The translations under genes were made by a program, and so were the position numbers. Source: Streptomyces formicae (GTDB taxonomy: Bacteria > Actinomycetota > Actinomycetes > Streptomycetales > Streptomycetaceae). From it: a stretch of DNA of 64,000 nucleotides. Under the pieces are notes generated by a model that had not been told where the DNA came from, ran no database searches, and worked only from the letters and a program-made list of their open reading frames with translations. The stretch covers positions 3,691,001-3,755,000 of the forward strand of contig NZ_CP022685.1 of NCBI RefSeq assembly GCF_002556545.1. Direction: 5' to 3'. Of the stretch, positions 34,501 to 45,837 are shown piece after piece. Each line of letters begins with the position of its first letter. The first letter of the stretch is position 1.

Positions 34501-36481
34501 CGCCGAGGTAGTCGCCGTTGCCGTTGGGGGACTTGGGCATGCGCAGCCCGAAGTCGTAGATCCACGCGTGCGTACGGTCGGTGCAGCGCAGCTCGTACGG
34601 ACGCTCGTCGGTGACCTCGACGCCGAGGCGCTGCAACACGGGCAGCACGGCGGAGAGGGAGACCTGCTCGCCGGAGCGGTAGATCTTGAAGCGGCGCTCA
34701 CCGGGGGACGCGCCCACCGGCTCGTACAAGGAGAGCTCGAAGTCCTTCTCGCCCTGGGTGAGGTGCTCCAGGTGCTGGAGGTCGGCGACGGCCGCGCGCG
34801 GCGTGTGGTCGGCCTTGTAGCCCTCGGGGAAGGCGCCCCCGTACTGGCGGAGCAGCTCGGCGGCACGCTCCTCGCCGCACTCGGCGGTCAGCGCCTCGGC
34901 GAAGCCGTCGGCCCAGGAGCGGGCGGCGTCGACGAGCCGCCCCTCGATGCGCTCGACGTCCGCGTCGGAGAGGTCGGGGACCTCGGCGCCCTTGGGCACC
35001 CGGACCACGAAGTGGATGCGGGAGAGGATCGACTCCGTGTTCCAGGCGGTGAAGTCGACGCTGGCGCCGTTCAGCTCCTCCTTGAGGATGTCGATGATCC
35101 GCAGCCGGACGCCGGTGGTGTAGCGGTCGCGCGGCAGGTAGACCAGGGCGGAGTAGTAGCGCCCGTACTCGTCCTTGCGCAGGTAGAGCCGGAGCCGACG
35201 GCGCTCCTGGAGGTAGAGGACGCTGGTCACGATGGAGCGCAGCTCGTCGGCGGGCGTCTGGAAGAGCTCGTCGCGCGGGTACGTCTCCAGGATCTGGAGC
35301 AGGTCGCGCCCGTCGTGGCTGTTGGCCGAGAACCCGGCGCCCTTGAGGACCTCCGCCACCTTGCGGCGGATGACGGGGACGCGGCGCACGGACTCGGTGT
35401 ACGCGGCGGACGAGAAGAGCCCGAGGAAGCGCCGCTCACCGACGACGTTCCCCTCGGCGTCGAACTTCTTCACGCCGACGTAGTCGAGGTAGGACGGGCG
35501 GTGCACGGTCGCCCTGCTGTTGGCCTTCGTCAGGACGAGGAGCTTGTGCTCACGGGCCTTGGCGCGGGCGTCGGCGGGCAGCCGGTTGAAGGACGGGCTC
35601 ACCGGGTGGTGGTCGTCGCCGTGCTGCGGGTCGGCGCGCAGCACGCCGAGGCCGGTGCCGGGGACGGCGGCGAGGGAGTCGTCGTCGGTGAGCGTGTACT
35701 CGCGGAAGCCCAGGAAGGTGAAGTGGTTGTCGGCGAGCCAGCGCAGCAGCTCGCGGGCCTCCTCGACCTCCTGGTCCGGCACGTCGCCCGCGGTGGGCTC
35801 GGCGGGCAGCTCGTCGGCGATGCGCAGCGCGGAGTCGCGCATCTTCTCCCAGTCCTCGACCGTCTCGCGGACGTCGGAGAGGATCCGCAGCAGATCGGCG
35901 GTGATCTGCTTGAGGTCCGCGCGGTCCGTCTCGCGGTCCATCTCGACGTGGATCCACGACTCGACGAGCGCGTCGTGCGGGCGCTCCGCGCCGGCGCCGT
36001 CGGCCAGCACCTCCAGGAGCTTCCCGGTCAGATCGCGGCGGACGACGACCTGGGGGTGGATCACCACGTGGATGCCGCGGCCCTGGCGGGACAGCTCGTT
36101 GGTGACGGAGTCGACGAGGAAGGGCATGTCGTCGGTGACCACCTCGACGACGGAGTGGCTGCACGTCCAGCCGTTCTCCTCGACCGTCGGGGTGTGGACC
36201 CGCACGTTGGCCGTCCCCTGGGGGCGGTTCTCGGCGAGCCGGTAGTGGGAGAAGGCGGCGCCGAAGACGTCGACCGGGTCGCGGTCGGCGAGGTCCTCCG
36301 GGGCGGTGTGCAGGTAGTAACGCTGGAGGAACGCGAGAGCCATGTCCTGGTCCGGCGTGGCCTCGCTCGTCGTCCCGGTCGGTGTGCCGCTCGGTAGGCG
36401 TCCCCCGGCCGGGCTGCTCTCAGCTACCCGGGCGGCCCGCGCGAGCAGCTCGGCCTTGGCTTCGTCCAGCTTGGTCTGCAT
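31538..36481 (-). CDS. gdh: NAD-specific glutamate dehydrogenase, large (180-kDa) type
   Basis: This protein has 1647 residues from ATG 36481 (MQTKLDEAKAELL); an ATG nine codons upstream is less likely. The length matches the Streptomyces L_180 family (about 1650). The N-terminal ~700 residues carry regulatory ACT-like segments. The catalytic core follows, with KVARGGLRWSDRKEDFRTE, VPVGAKGGFV (substrate lysine), DMSGDVFGNGM in the NAD domain, and NGGIGTYVKSS. It oxidises L-glutamate to 2-oxoglutarate and ammonium with NAD, linking amino-acid catabolism to the citric acid cycle. It stands alone with its own promoter region. From memory it corresponds to SCO2999. Confidence 0.95.
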   Translation of the reverse strand: MQTKLDEAKAELLARAARVAESSPAGGRLPSGTPTGTTSEATPDQDMALAFLQRYYLHTAPEDLADRDPVDVFGAAFSHYRLAENRPQGTANVRVHTPTVEENGWTCSHSVVEVVTDDMPFLVDSVTNELSRQGRGIHVVIHPQVVVRRDLTGKLLEVLADGAGAERPHDALVESWIHVEMDRETDRADLKQITADLLRILSDVRETVEDWEKMRDSALRIADELPAEPTAGDVPDQEVEEARELLRWLADNHFTFLGFREYTLTDDDSLAAVPGTGLGVLRADPQHGDDHHPVSPSFNRLPADARAKAREHKLLVLTKANSRATVHRPSYLDYVGVKKFDAEGNVVGERRFLGLFSSAAYTESVRRVPVIRRKVAEVLKGAGFSANSHDGRDLLQILETYPRDELFQTPADELRSIVTSVLYLQERRRLRLYLRKDEYGRYYSALVYLPRDRYTTGVRLRIIDILKEELNGASVDFTAWNTESILSRIHFVVRVPKGAEVPDLSDADVERIEGRLVDAARSWADGFAEALTAECGEERAAELLRQYGGAFPEGYKADHTPRAAVADLQHLEHLTQGEKDFELSLYEPVGASPGERRFKIYRSGEQVSLSAVLPVLQRLGVEVTDERPYELRCTDRTHAWIYDFGLRMPKSPNGNGDYLGDDGRERFQEAFGAAWTGAAEVDGFNSLVLRAGLNWRQAMVLRAYAKYLRQAGATFSQDYMEDTLRNNVHTTRLLVSLFEARMSPGHQRAGTELTDGLLEELDGALDQVASLDEDRILRSFLTVIKATLRTNFFQQTESGKPHNYVSMKFDPQAIPDLPAPRPAYEIWVYSPRVEGVHLRFGKVARGGLRWSDRKEDFRTEILGLVKAQMVKNTVIVPVGAKGGFVAKQLPDPSVDRDAWLAEGVACYKTFISALLDITDNLVAGEVVHPADVVRHDEDDTYLVVAADKGTATFSDIANQVAESYDFWLGDAFASGGSAGYDHKGMGITARGAWESVKRHFRELGTDTQSEDFTVVGVGDMSGDVFGNGMLLSEHIRLVAAFDHRHIFIDPRPDAATSYAERRRLFELPRSSWADYSKELLSAGGGIFPRSAKSIQLNAHIREALGIETGVAKMTPADLMKTILQAPVDLLWNGGIGTYVKSSAESNADVGDKANDAIRVNGADLRVKVVGEGGNLGLTQLGRIEFARAGGRINTDAIDNSAGVDTSDHEVNIKILLNAVVANGDMTVKQRNKLLAEMTDEVGHLVLRNNYAQNTALANAIFQSSSLLHAHQRFMRRLGKQGHLDRGLEFLPNDRQIRELLNSSRGLSQPELAVLLAYTKITAADELIQTTLPDDEYLRRLLHAYFPKALRERFPDQVDGHALRREIITTVLVNDTVNTGGSTFLHRLREETGASLEEIVRAQLAAREIFGLSEVWDAVEALDNVVAADVQTRIRLHSRRLVERGTRWLLNNRPQPLQLAETIGFFSAGVTQVWDELPNLLRGSDLEWYQGIRDELTAAGVPGELAQRVAGFSSAFPALDIVAVADRMGREPMDVAEVYYDLGDRLRITQLMDRIIELPRADRWQSMARASIREDLYAAHAALTADILAVGNGGSTPEQRFKAWEEKNAPILSRARTTLEEIHSSDAFDLANLSVAMRTMRTLLRTHS

Positions 36482-36960
36482 TGTCCTCTGACTCCTGTCG
36501 CGCGCCATTGCGTGACGTAGAAGGAAGTGATGTGACGTAACGCCGGGGCGCGGGGTCTCCGGCCGAGATCGACGTTATGCCGCGGTGAGAGTTGAGCGGG
36601 CGGTTATCCGCCATCTTCAGCGGTTTCGCTGACAGATGGGTTGCTCGGCGGGGTCGGCCGCACCGCGAAGAAGCGTCAGCGATGGCCCGGGCACGGATGT
36701 CCTCCGTGGTCCCCGGGCGAAGGGCGGGGGCACTCGCGCCCCCGCGGGATATCGCGCTGATCACGGGTCAAGGCTATCGCCCCGCACCGGGGACCCGTCA
36801 TGAGCCGTATGTGTACAAAAGCGGGGGGTGAACTTTGACAGTCTGCACAGTCCCGCGGGGCCCTCGTACCGGTAAGGCCCCCTTGGCAAACCGGACGCGG
36901 GGATGCACGTTGAGCAGGACGGCAACGGACACGCGCGACGGACTCGGGGAGCGAGCGCCG
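36482..36960. other. Divergent intergenic region, 479 bp
   Basis: This gap separates the dehydrogenase (minus) from the DJ-1 gene (plus) and must hold both promoters. TTGACA occurs at 36835-36840, but I see no convincing -10 at the right spacing. Direct repeats at 36512 and 36532 are listed separately. No gene is supported. Confidence 0.6.
36512..36539. promoter_or_regulatory. GTGACGTA direct repeats upstream of glutamate dehydrogenase
   Basis: GTGACGTA occurs at 36512-36519 and 36532-36539, exactly 20 bp (two helical turns) apart, 31-58 bp before the dehydrogenase start codon. The spacing on one DNA face suggests binding of a dimeric regulator. The GTnAC core is shared by GlnR and MtrA sites, but neither full pattern fits. 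Confidence 0.5.
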
Positions 36961-37527
36961 ATGGCAGCCAAGATCCTGATAGTGACCGGTGACGCGGCGG
37001 AGTCGCTGGAGGTCCTCTACCCCTTCCAGCGGCTGCGCGAGGAGGGGTACGACGTCCACATCGCCGCACCCGCCCGCAAGAGGCTGCGGTTCGTGGTGCA
37101 CGACTTCGAGCCGGGCTTCGACACGTACACCGAGAAGCCCGGCTACACCTGGCCCGCGGACCTCGCCTTCTCGGAGGTGGATCCCGGCCAGTACGCCGCC
37201 CTGGTGATCCCCGGCGGCCGGGCCCCGGAGTACCTGCGCAACGACCCCGAGCTCCGCAAGATCCTCAAGGCCTTCTTCGACTCGGACAAGCCGGTCGCGC
37301 AGATCTGCCACGGCCCGCTCCTGACGGCGGCGATCGGCGGCCTCACCGGCCGCAGGGTCACGGCGTACCCGGCTCTGGAGCTGGACATGCAGGCGGCGGG
37401 CGCGACCTTCCAGGACGCGGAGGCGGTGGTGGACGGCACCCTGGTCTCGGCCCGCGCCTGGCCGGACCACTCGGGGTGGATGAGGGAGTTCCTGACGGTG
37501 CTGCGGGCGAAGGCGCCGGTGACGTAA
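36961..37527 (+). CDS. DJ-1/PfpI family protein
   Basis: This protein has 188 residues from ATG 36961 after GGGGAG. The frame is open upstream to 36835, but that part has no ribosome site. It has a class I glutamine-amidotransferase-like fold. Cys116 sits in the nucleophile elbow AQICHGPLL, preceded by VIPGGRAPEYL. The residue pattern (C-H) is that of PfpI/YhbO-type proteases and deglycases. A possible glutamate partner lies in the N-terminal AAESLEVLYPF segment. The role may be protein or nucleotide deglycation or stress protection. It is monocistronic and followed by a strong inverted repeat. Confidence 0.9.
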   Translation: MAAKILIVTGDAAESLEVLYPFQRLREEGYDVHIAAPARKRLRFVVHDFEPGFDTYTEKPGYTWPADLAFSEVDPGQYAALVIPGGRAPEYLRNDPELRKILKAFFDSDKPVAQICHGPLLTAAIGGLTGRRVTAYPALELDMQAAGATFQDAEAVVDGTLVSARAWPDHSGWMREFLTVLRAKAPVT

Positions 37528-37609
37528 GGGACGTAAGGGGGGCGGCTCCGGAAACGGACTCGGATCCTCACCTTCCGCTAGGTATACGGATCCCCGCGCC
37601 CACCCCCAC

Positions 37610-37639
37610 ATCGGTATGCGGATCCTCCCGCATACCGAT
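37610..37639. terminator. 12-bp perfect inverted repeat between convergent genes
   Basis: ATCGGTATGCGG (37610-37621) and CCGCATACCGAT (37628-37639) pair perfectly over six bases. The repeat lies 83 bp after the DJ-1 stop and 280 bp from the convergent regulator's stop. A partial copy, GGTATACGGATCC, precedes it at 37581. A bidirectional terminator is likeliest. The other parts of the 391-bp gap 37528-37918 show no gene. Confidence 0.6.
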
Positions 37640-37918
37640 GGCGGGACACCGCCGCGGACGGCAGGCTTCTGGTGCGCCGCCCCACCCGGGCAGCGGCAAC
37701 GTGCGGCGGGGTGCGACATGCCTGGTCAATCCCCCACGGCTGTCATGGCAAGGCACCCCGCCCGCACGCCGCGCCACGGAGCGGTCGACGCGGCCGCCTG
37801 CCCTTGTCGGCGAGGGCAGGCTCCGCGCGCACTCCCCGGGCCACCGGCCTCCCGGGGCGGCCCCGGACCCCGGCCGCCCCGGAACCCGGCCACCGCACCG
37901 CCTCCGGCACGCCCGCGA

Positions 37919-40225
37919 CTACCCCGCCTCCGTCACACCCGCGATCTCCGTGGCCGCGGCGATCTCCGTGCGCGAGCCGACGCCCAGCTTCGCGAGGATG
38001 TGCTCCACGTGCGCGTCCGCGGTCCGCTTCGAGATGACGAGGCGCTCGGCGATCTCCCGGTTGGAAAGCCCCTGCGCCACCAGCACCGCCACCTCCCGCT
38101 CGCGCCGCGTCAGCACGTCGGCGCCCGTGGCCCGCCGCCCGGCCCGCTGGGCTGGCGGCCTGCACGGCGTGTCCGCGTCGACCCGCACCGCGTCGAGCAC
38201 CTGCTGCCCGGAGAGCCGCGCCCCCACCGCGTGCCAGCGCTCGAACTGGCCCGCCCCCAGCTCCTCCAGCACCGACTTGCGCGCCGCCTCCTGCTGCTCC
38301 AGGAGCGTGGGCAGCATGCCGATGGGGTCGCCGCCGAGCCGCCGCGCGTTCTCCGCGTACCCGAACAGCCAGGCCGCCCGCACCTGCCGCCCCTCCCGCG
38401 CGGCCGCCCACGCCAGACCGTGGCAGCACATCGCGGCCACCAGGACCTCGTCGACCTCGCTCGCCGCCTCGAGACCCCGGCACAGCGACGCGACGCCCGC
38501 GTCCCGCTCCCCCCCGAGCCACTGCACGAGCCCCTGGGCCATGAGCGTGGACCCGTAGATCTGGCGCTCGCCGGTTCCTTCGAGCCGCGCGAGCCCCTGC
38601 CCGCACAGGTCGAGGGCCCCCTCGGTGTCCCCGAGGACGGCCCGCAGCAGCGCGCCCTCGTACCCCATCACCACCAGGCCGAGCAGGGTGCCGCTCTCCA
38701 GCATCCGGCGTCGTACGTCCTCGAGGGCGGCGAGCCCCGTCTCCTCCCCGCACAGTGCCGCGAGCCCGCTGGCGTACCCCTCGGCGAAGAGCGCCACCTC
38801 CTCGTCGCCCGCGCGCACCGCGGACTCCAGGGAGAGCGCCATGTGCTCGACGGCCGTCGCGAGATCCGCGGTCCACACGGCGAAGGCACCGGTCGCGAGG
38901 AGCCCCCAGGCCCGCGCCGTGCAGTCCTCGGGGACCAGCTCCAGGCCCTTCTCCATCCAGTACCCGCCTTCGGAGAGCGCTCCGGAGGCGCGCCAGTACG
39001 GCCAGAGGCGGGCCGCGAGCCTGAGGCCCTCCGCCGCCCGGCCCTCGGTCGCGTACGCGTATTCGAGGGCGGCCCGCAGGTCGGCGATCTCCGCGCCGAC
39101 CGCACGGTGCAGCGCGGGCTGCCGGTCACTGAAGAAACCTTCCTCGAAGCGCCGGCCGAGATCCCGGTAGTACGCGAAGTGCCGGGCCCGCAGCCCCGCG
39201 CCCCCGTCGCCCTCCACCCCGCCGAGCCGCTCGGCCCCGTACTCCCGCAGGGTGTCGAGCAGCCGGTACCTGTTCCCCGACTCGCCGAGCCGCTGCACCA
39301 CGGACTTGTCGACGAGCCCGATGAGCTGCCCGAGCACCTCGCCCACGGGCAACTCGCCGCCCCCGCAGACCTGTTCGGCCGCGGTGAGCTCGAACGATCC
39401 CGCGAACACCGACAGCCGGGCCCAGAGCAACTGCTCGGCGGGAGTGCACAGTTCATGCGACCAGTCGATGGCCGTACGCAAGGTCTGATGGCGGGAAAGC
39501 GCCGTGCGCCGCCCCCCGGTGAGCACCTGGAAACGGTCGTCCAGCCGCGCGACAAGCTCCTCGATGGAGACCGCCCGCAGCCGCACGGCGGCCAGCTCCA
39601 GGGCGAGCGGAATGCAGTCGAGCCGCCGGGTCAGCGCGAGCAGCTGCTCGCGGTTGCCCTCGCCCACCGCGAAGCCCGGCACGACGGAAGCCGCCCGCTG
39701 GGCGAACAGCTCCACGGCGTCATCGGGCGCCAGCGGAGCGACCGGACAGCAGTGCTCCCCCGGCACGTCCAACGGCTGCCGACTGGTCGCGAGCACACAC
39801 ACGTCCGCGGCCTCGCGCAGCAGGATGTCGGACAACATCGCGCAGGCGTCGACCAGATGCTCACACGTGTCCAGCACGATGAGCAGCCGTCGCCCCTGCA
39901 GATGGGCCACCACCGCGTCCAGCGGCGCCATCCCCGACTGCTCGGGCAGCTCCAGGACCGCGGCGAGCGTGGCGGGGATCAGCTCCGGATCCCGCAACGC
40001 GGACAGCTCGGCCAGCCACACCCCGTCGGGAAACCGCTCCCCGAGCCCCGCGGCGGCCCGCAGCGCGGTACGGCTCTTGCCCACCCCGCCCGGCCCGACC
40101 AGCGTGACGAGCCGCGCGTACGCGAACGCCGCCCGCACCTGCGTCAGTTCGTCCACACGACCGACGAACGAGGTCAGTTCGGCGGGCAGTTGCCCGCCCC
40201 GCCGCTGCCCGAAGCCGAAACCCAT
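37919..40225 (-). CDS. ATPase-LuxR regulator (AfsR/LAL-like without N-terminal DNA-binding domain)
   Basis: This protein has 768 residues from ATG 40225; a GTG at 40264 would add 13. It begins with the linker [11 protein letters not shown] that precedes NB-ARC-type ATPases in Streptomyces regulators. Walker A is GPGGVGKS (44-51) and Walker B is [11 protein letters not shown] (near 115). A long helical tetratricopeptide-like region spans about 330-690. The C-terminal LuxR helix-turn-helix is [19 protein letters not shown], ending in [20 protein letters not shown]. The N-terminal SARP or BTAD domain of AfsR is absent. The role is signal-dependent transcription activation; targets are unknown. 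The convergent neighbour is the DJ-1 gene. Confidence 0.9.
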   Translation of the reverse strand: MGFGFGQRRGGQLPAELTSFVGRVDELTQVRAAFAYARLVTLVGPGGVGKSRTALRAAAGLGERFPDGVWLAELSALRDPELIPATLAAVLELPEQSGMAPLDAVVAHLQGRRLLIVLDTCEHLVDACAMLSDILLREAADVCVLATSRQPLDVPGEHCCPVAPLAPDDAVELFAQRAASVVPGFAVGEGNREQLLALTRRLDCIPLALELAAVRLRAVSIEELVARLDDRFQVLTGGRRTALSRHQTLRTAIDWSHELCTPAEQLLWARLSVFAGSFELTAAEQVCGGGELPVGEVLGQLIGLVDKSVVQRLGESGNRYRLLDTLREYGAERLGGVEGDGGAGLRARHFAYYRDLGRRFEEGFFSDRQPALHRAVGAEIADLRAALEYAYATEGRAAEGLRLAARLWPYWRASGALSEGGYWMEKGLELVPEDCTARAWGLLATGAFAVWTADLATAVEHMALSLESAVRAGDEEVALFAEGYASGLAALCGEETGLAALEDVRRRMLESGTLLGLVVMGYEGALLRAVLGDTEGALDLCGQGLARLEGTGERQIYGSTLMAQGLVQWLGGERDAGVASLCRGLEAASEVDEVLVAAMCCHGLAWAAAREGRQVRAAWLFGYAENARRLGGDPIGMLPTLLEQQEAARKSVLEELGAGQFERWHAVGARLSGQQVLDAVRVDADTPCRPPAQRAGRRATGADVLTRREREVAVLVAQGLSNREIAERLVISKRTADAHVEHILAKLGVGSRTEIAAATEIAGVTEAG

Positions 40226-40346
40226 AGCGCTACCGCCCCCGTCACGTCGTCCCGCAAGGCTCACCCGGCCGAGGATCCCACCACAGCGTACGCAGAACGA
40301 TGCGGAGCGTGAACGGAGTCACCCGAAACCACTCGCGGGGATCCCG

Positions 40347-41018
40347 TCAGGCCGCGAGCCGCTCTGCCTCCGCGACGGCCTCCGCGAGACTGTCCACCAC
40401 CGGAACCCCGGCGACCTCCAGGCTCCGCCTGCTGTGCGAACCCCCGGTGTAGAGAACGGCCCTGGCCCCCACGTGAGCGGCGGCCACGGCGTCGTCCACG
40501 GCGTCCCCCACGACCACGACCCGCTCCACGGCCACCACCTCGCCGAGCGCATCGAGGTGCCGCACCATCCGCTCGGCCTTCCCCGCGTGGGAGTCGTCGG
40601 TCCGCCCGTCGATCCGCACGAAGTGCTCCTCGATCCCGTGCCGACGCACGATCGGCACCAGGTGCTCGTGCGGAGCCAGCGACAACAACGACTGCGTACG
40701 TCCGTCGGCCCGCCGGGCGGCCAACAACTGCGCGGCCCCCTCGGTCAGCCCGCAACTCTCCACCCGGGCCCAGTAGTGCTTGTGGAAGACGGCGTCCATG
40801 ACCCGCCACTCCGCGTCGCTGGGCAGCCGCCCGATCAGCCGCTCGTAGAACTTGGGAATCGGCACGCAGTACAGATCGCGATACCTCTCCAGCGTGATCG
40901 CCTCGAGCCCGATCTCCGCGAACGAGGCGTTCGTGGCCTCGATCACCGTGTGTATGTCATGCAGGAGGGTCCCGTTCCAGTCCCACACGATATGCGCCCC
41001 GCGCAACAGCTTCCCCAT
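40347..41018 (-). CDS. HAD-superfamily phosphatase with DWNGT motif
   Basis: This protein has 223 residues from ATG 41018 (a TTG two codons upstream is unlikely). Motif I reads VWDWNGTLLHD. The nucleophile aspartate is present, but the second aspartate of DxDGT is replaced by asparagine. A motif II serine/threonine lies in SLLSLAPHEH, and the Lys of HAGKAERM and the acidic motif VVVGDAVDD follow. The cap is helical, as in phosphoglycolate-phosphatase-like enzymes. The substrate is unknown. The same DWNGT variant occurs in a recognised HAD subgroup, so activity may be retained. The 115-bp repeat element lies just upstream. Confidence 0.87.
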   Translation of the reverse strand: MGKLLRGAHIVWDWNGTLLHDIHTVIEATNASFAEIGLEAITLERYRDLYCVPIPKFYERLIGRLPSDAEWRVMDAVFHKHYWARVESCGLTEGAAQLLAARRADGRTQSLLSLAPHEHLVPIVRRHGIEEHFVRIDGRTDDSHAGKAERMVRHLDALGEVVAVERVVVVGDAVDDAVAAAHVGARAVLYTGGSHSRRSLEVAGVPVVDSLAEAVAEAERLAA

Positions 41019-41092
41019 ACCCAAACGCTACCCGCCACCCTCACCCCCGCACCGCCGGAGGGGACACCCCACCCGCAGCCGCGAGCGCGCCT

Positions 41093-41207
41093 GAGGGGAC
41101 GTGGGGGTATGTGCGCACGGAGCACATAAGTAACCGGGGCACGGAAGCATCACCATTGGCAATGCTCTGGGACGGCGAGTACGCACATACCCCCGCGGCC
41201 CCGCCCC
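41093..41207 (+). repeat. 115-bp structured element, copy B
   Basis: This is the second copy of the element at 23934-24048, in the same orientation. The 13-bp terminal inverted repeats (41103-41115 and 41182-41194) are identical. Length is the same, and all seven substitutions fall between them. A GCAGCCGCGAGCGCGCC block precedes it (41075) and recurs after it (near 41244). It sits in the 327-bp gap 41019-41345, which otherwise holds no gene. Confidence 0.8.
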
Positions 41208-41345
41208 CACGACGGCGGCTGGCGGGGCAACCCCCACCGGGCCGCAGCCGCGAGCGCGCCCGAGGGGACCCCGAGGCCCCGCCCCACAGACGACCCCAAA
41301 GCGACACCAGCCCCGGCAACGCCCAAGGCGCCCCCGCCCGCACGC

Positions 41346-41852
41346 TCAGTCGATCAGCCCCGGAATCTCCTGCACCGCGAACCACAACAGCTCATGATCC
41401 TCCGCCCCGTCCACCACGAACCGCGCGTCGTCGTCCCCCTGATCCGCCGCCCCCAGCGCGGCCGCCGCGGCCCGCACGTCCTCCTCCGCGTCCCCCGAGT
41501 CCACATGCACCGCCGCCGCCTTCCCCAACGAAAGCCCCGCGGCGATCCGCACCTCCCCGAGCGCCCCCTGATCGAGCCCCCGGTCCGGATCGGCCACCGC
41601 CACCCCGTCGGGGACATCCGCCGCGAGCACGACGCGCCGCCGCGCCGCATCCGGATCCCCCGCCACCAGCCGCAGCGACGCCGCCGCGGCCCGGTTCAGC
41701 GCCGCGTACTCCAGTTCCTCGATGTCATCGGAGACGTACCACTCCCGCAGCGCGGGCGTCACGGCGTAGGCGACCAGCGGTCCGGGCGCCACCTCCCCGG
41801 CCTTGTACGCCTCCGCGAGCCGGGGCAGTGTCAGGGGAACGTAGACGCGCAT
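41346..41852 (-). CDS. DUF6912-type conserved protein
   Basis: This protein has 168 residues from ATG 41852. The in-frame extension to 41978 is proline/arginine-rich and probably non-coding. It begins MRVYVPLTLPRLAEAYKAGE and contains REWYVSDDIEELEYAALNRAA, the phrases I associate with the actinobacterial DUF6912 family of short cytosolic proteins. The rest is acidic and alanine-rich. There are no catalytic motifs, membrane spans or signal peptide. The function is unknown. It lies upstream of the HAD gene on the same strand, but 327 bp and the repeat element separate them. Confidence 0.8.
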   Translation of the reverse strand: MRVYVPLTLPRLAEAYKAGEVAPGPLVAYAVTPALREWYVSDDIEELEYAALNRAAAASLRLVAGDPDAARRRVVLAADVPDGVAVADPDRGLDQGALGEVRIAAGLSLGKAAAVHVDSGDAEEDVRAAAAALGAADQGDDDARFVVDGAEDHELLWFAVQEIPGLID

Positions 41853-42147
41853 GACTGACCGCTTTCGTCCGTGGCCGCAGAGAGCCTTCGTGGCCGGTGA
41901 GAGGCCCAGGATACGTGCGGGAGTCCCCCTTCGAGGTGCCCCCGCCACCGCGCGAACCGTCGACGCGCGTCCCGGCATTCACCCGGTACCGCCCAGCGCC
42001 CACCGCACTTCGCGGGCCCCCGGCCACCCGGATAGGTGAACCCCTAGACCCCCGCCCGCGCCCCCGCCGATCCCTTGCGACCCCCACCGCGCCCGCCGTA
42101 CAAGATCCCCAACAGAAAAGTTACTTACCGGTATCGCAGGAGGACCC

Positions 42148-42645
42148 ATGCGCAAGGTGATGACCAGGCCACGCCGACGCCCACCCACGGGCCGGCCACC
42201 GACGAGCCGCCCGCCCACCCGCACGGACAGCCGCCGCCCCACCCCGACCCGCCAGCCACCACCCCGTACGACCCCGTCCGCGTCTCCGCCCGCGCCCCCG
42301 GCGGCGATCCCGGCCCAGCCACCCCCGCACCCCACGGAACTCTTCGCCGAACGCCTGGTCCTGGTCCTCAGCGGCCAACGCCCCATGCACTGGGTGGCCC
42401 GCCACATCGCCAACACGGCCTTCGACGACCTGGCGCGCCTGGCGGAGCTCCGCCCCCTGGGCACGGACGGCGGACACCGCCCCACGATCCACCGCATCGG
42501 CCACTACCAGCCGCACCCGGAGACCTACGAGGTCTTCGCCCGCATCGCGACGGGCCCGAGGCTCAGGGCGCTGGCGTTCAGGCTGCACCTCGGCACGGAC
42601 AGAAAGTGGCGCTGCACGGCGGTGGAAACGGAACGCACACCCTGA
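42148..42645 (+). CDS. Rv3235-family protein
   Basis: This is a 165-residue protein with ATG after a clear GGAGGA site. The N-terminal ~65 residues are a proline-, arginine- and threonine-rich, probably disordered tail. The C-terminal ~100 residues hold the conserved domain: ELFAERLVLVLSGQRPMHWVAR, then HRIGHYQPHPETYEVFARI and RALAFRLHL. This is the Rv3235 family, found beside secA in many actinobacteria. Its function is not established. Conserved proximity to secA suggests a link with secretion or envelope growth. It is convergent with secA, with a hairpin between. Confidence 0.85.
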   Translation: MRKVMTRPRRRPPTGRPPTSRPPTRTDSRRPTPTRQPPPRTTPSASPPAPPAAIPAQPPPHPTELFAERLVLVLSGQRPMHWVARHIANTAFDDLARLAELRPLGTDGGHRPTIHRIGHYQPHPETYEVFARIATGPRLRALAFRLHLGTDRKWRCTAVETERTP

Positions 42646-42674
42646 AAGAGCCCGAGCCGAAGAGCCCAAGCCAA

Positions 42675-42702
42675 AGGGGCCGACCCCAAAGGCCCGGCCC
42701 CT
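42675..42702. terminator. Hairpin between convergent Rv3235-family gene and secA
   Basis: AGGGGCCG (42675-42682) and CGGCCCCT (42695-42702) pair perfectly across 12 bases in the 108-bp convergent gap. It is a probable bidirectional terminator without a U run. Confidence 0.55.
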
Positions 42703-42753
42703 CCAACCTCACGTCCAGCCTCACGCCAAAAGCGCAGCTACACCTGACGGCGC

Positions 42754-45591
<2,838 letters not shown>

Positions 45592-45753
45592 GGGGGTTGG
45601 TCTCCTTGCCGGTCGGGCCTGGCATGGTCGGTTTTACTCGTTGGGCAACGGCCATCGTATGCGAGGACCCGGCTGCGCCGGGAGGTCTGCCCTGAGGTCA
45701 ACGGGCGAGGAGCGCCGAAGGTGCCGGGTTGTGCCCATGAGTGCTGCCGAGTT

Positions 45754-45787
45754 GTGATCACGAAGGTATGCCCGGTGATCACCTTCG
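45754..45787. promoter_or_regulatory. Paired GTGATCAC palindromes upstream of GNAT gene and secA
   Basis: GTGATCAC occurs at 45754-45761 and 45775-45782, 21 bp apart. CGAAGGT (45761-45767) and ACCTTCG (45781-45787) form an interleaved inverted repeat. They lie in the 246-bp divergent gap between secA and the acetyltransferase. A dimeric regulator site is plausible. Confidence 0.5.
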
Positions 45788-45837
45788 ACCGGCGAAAAGG
45801 GCTGGCCACCTGGACCGCGTCCCCGCAGAATCGCCTG

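Noticed and set aside
36835..36960. TTGACA at 36835 as the DJ-1 gene promoter, and an N-terminal extension of that protein
   Set aside because: No TAnnnT-like -10 lies 15-19 bp downstream, and the extended frame has no ribosome site.
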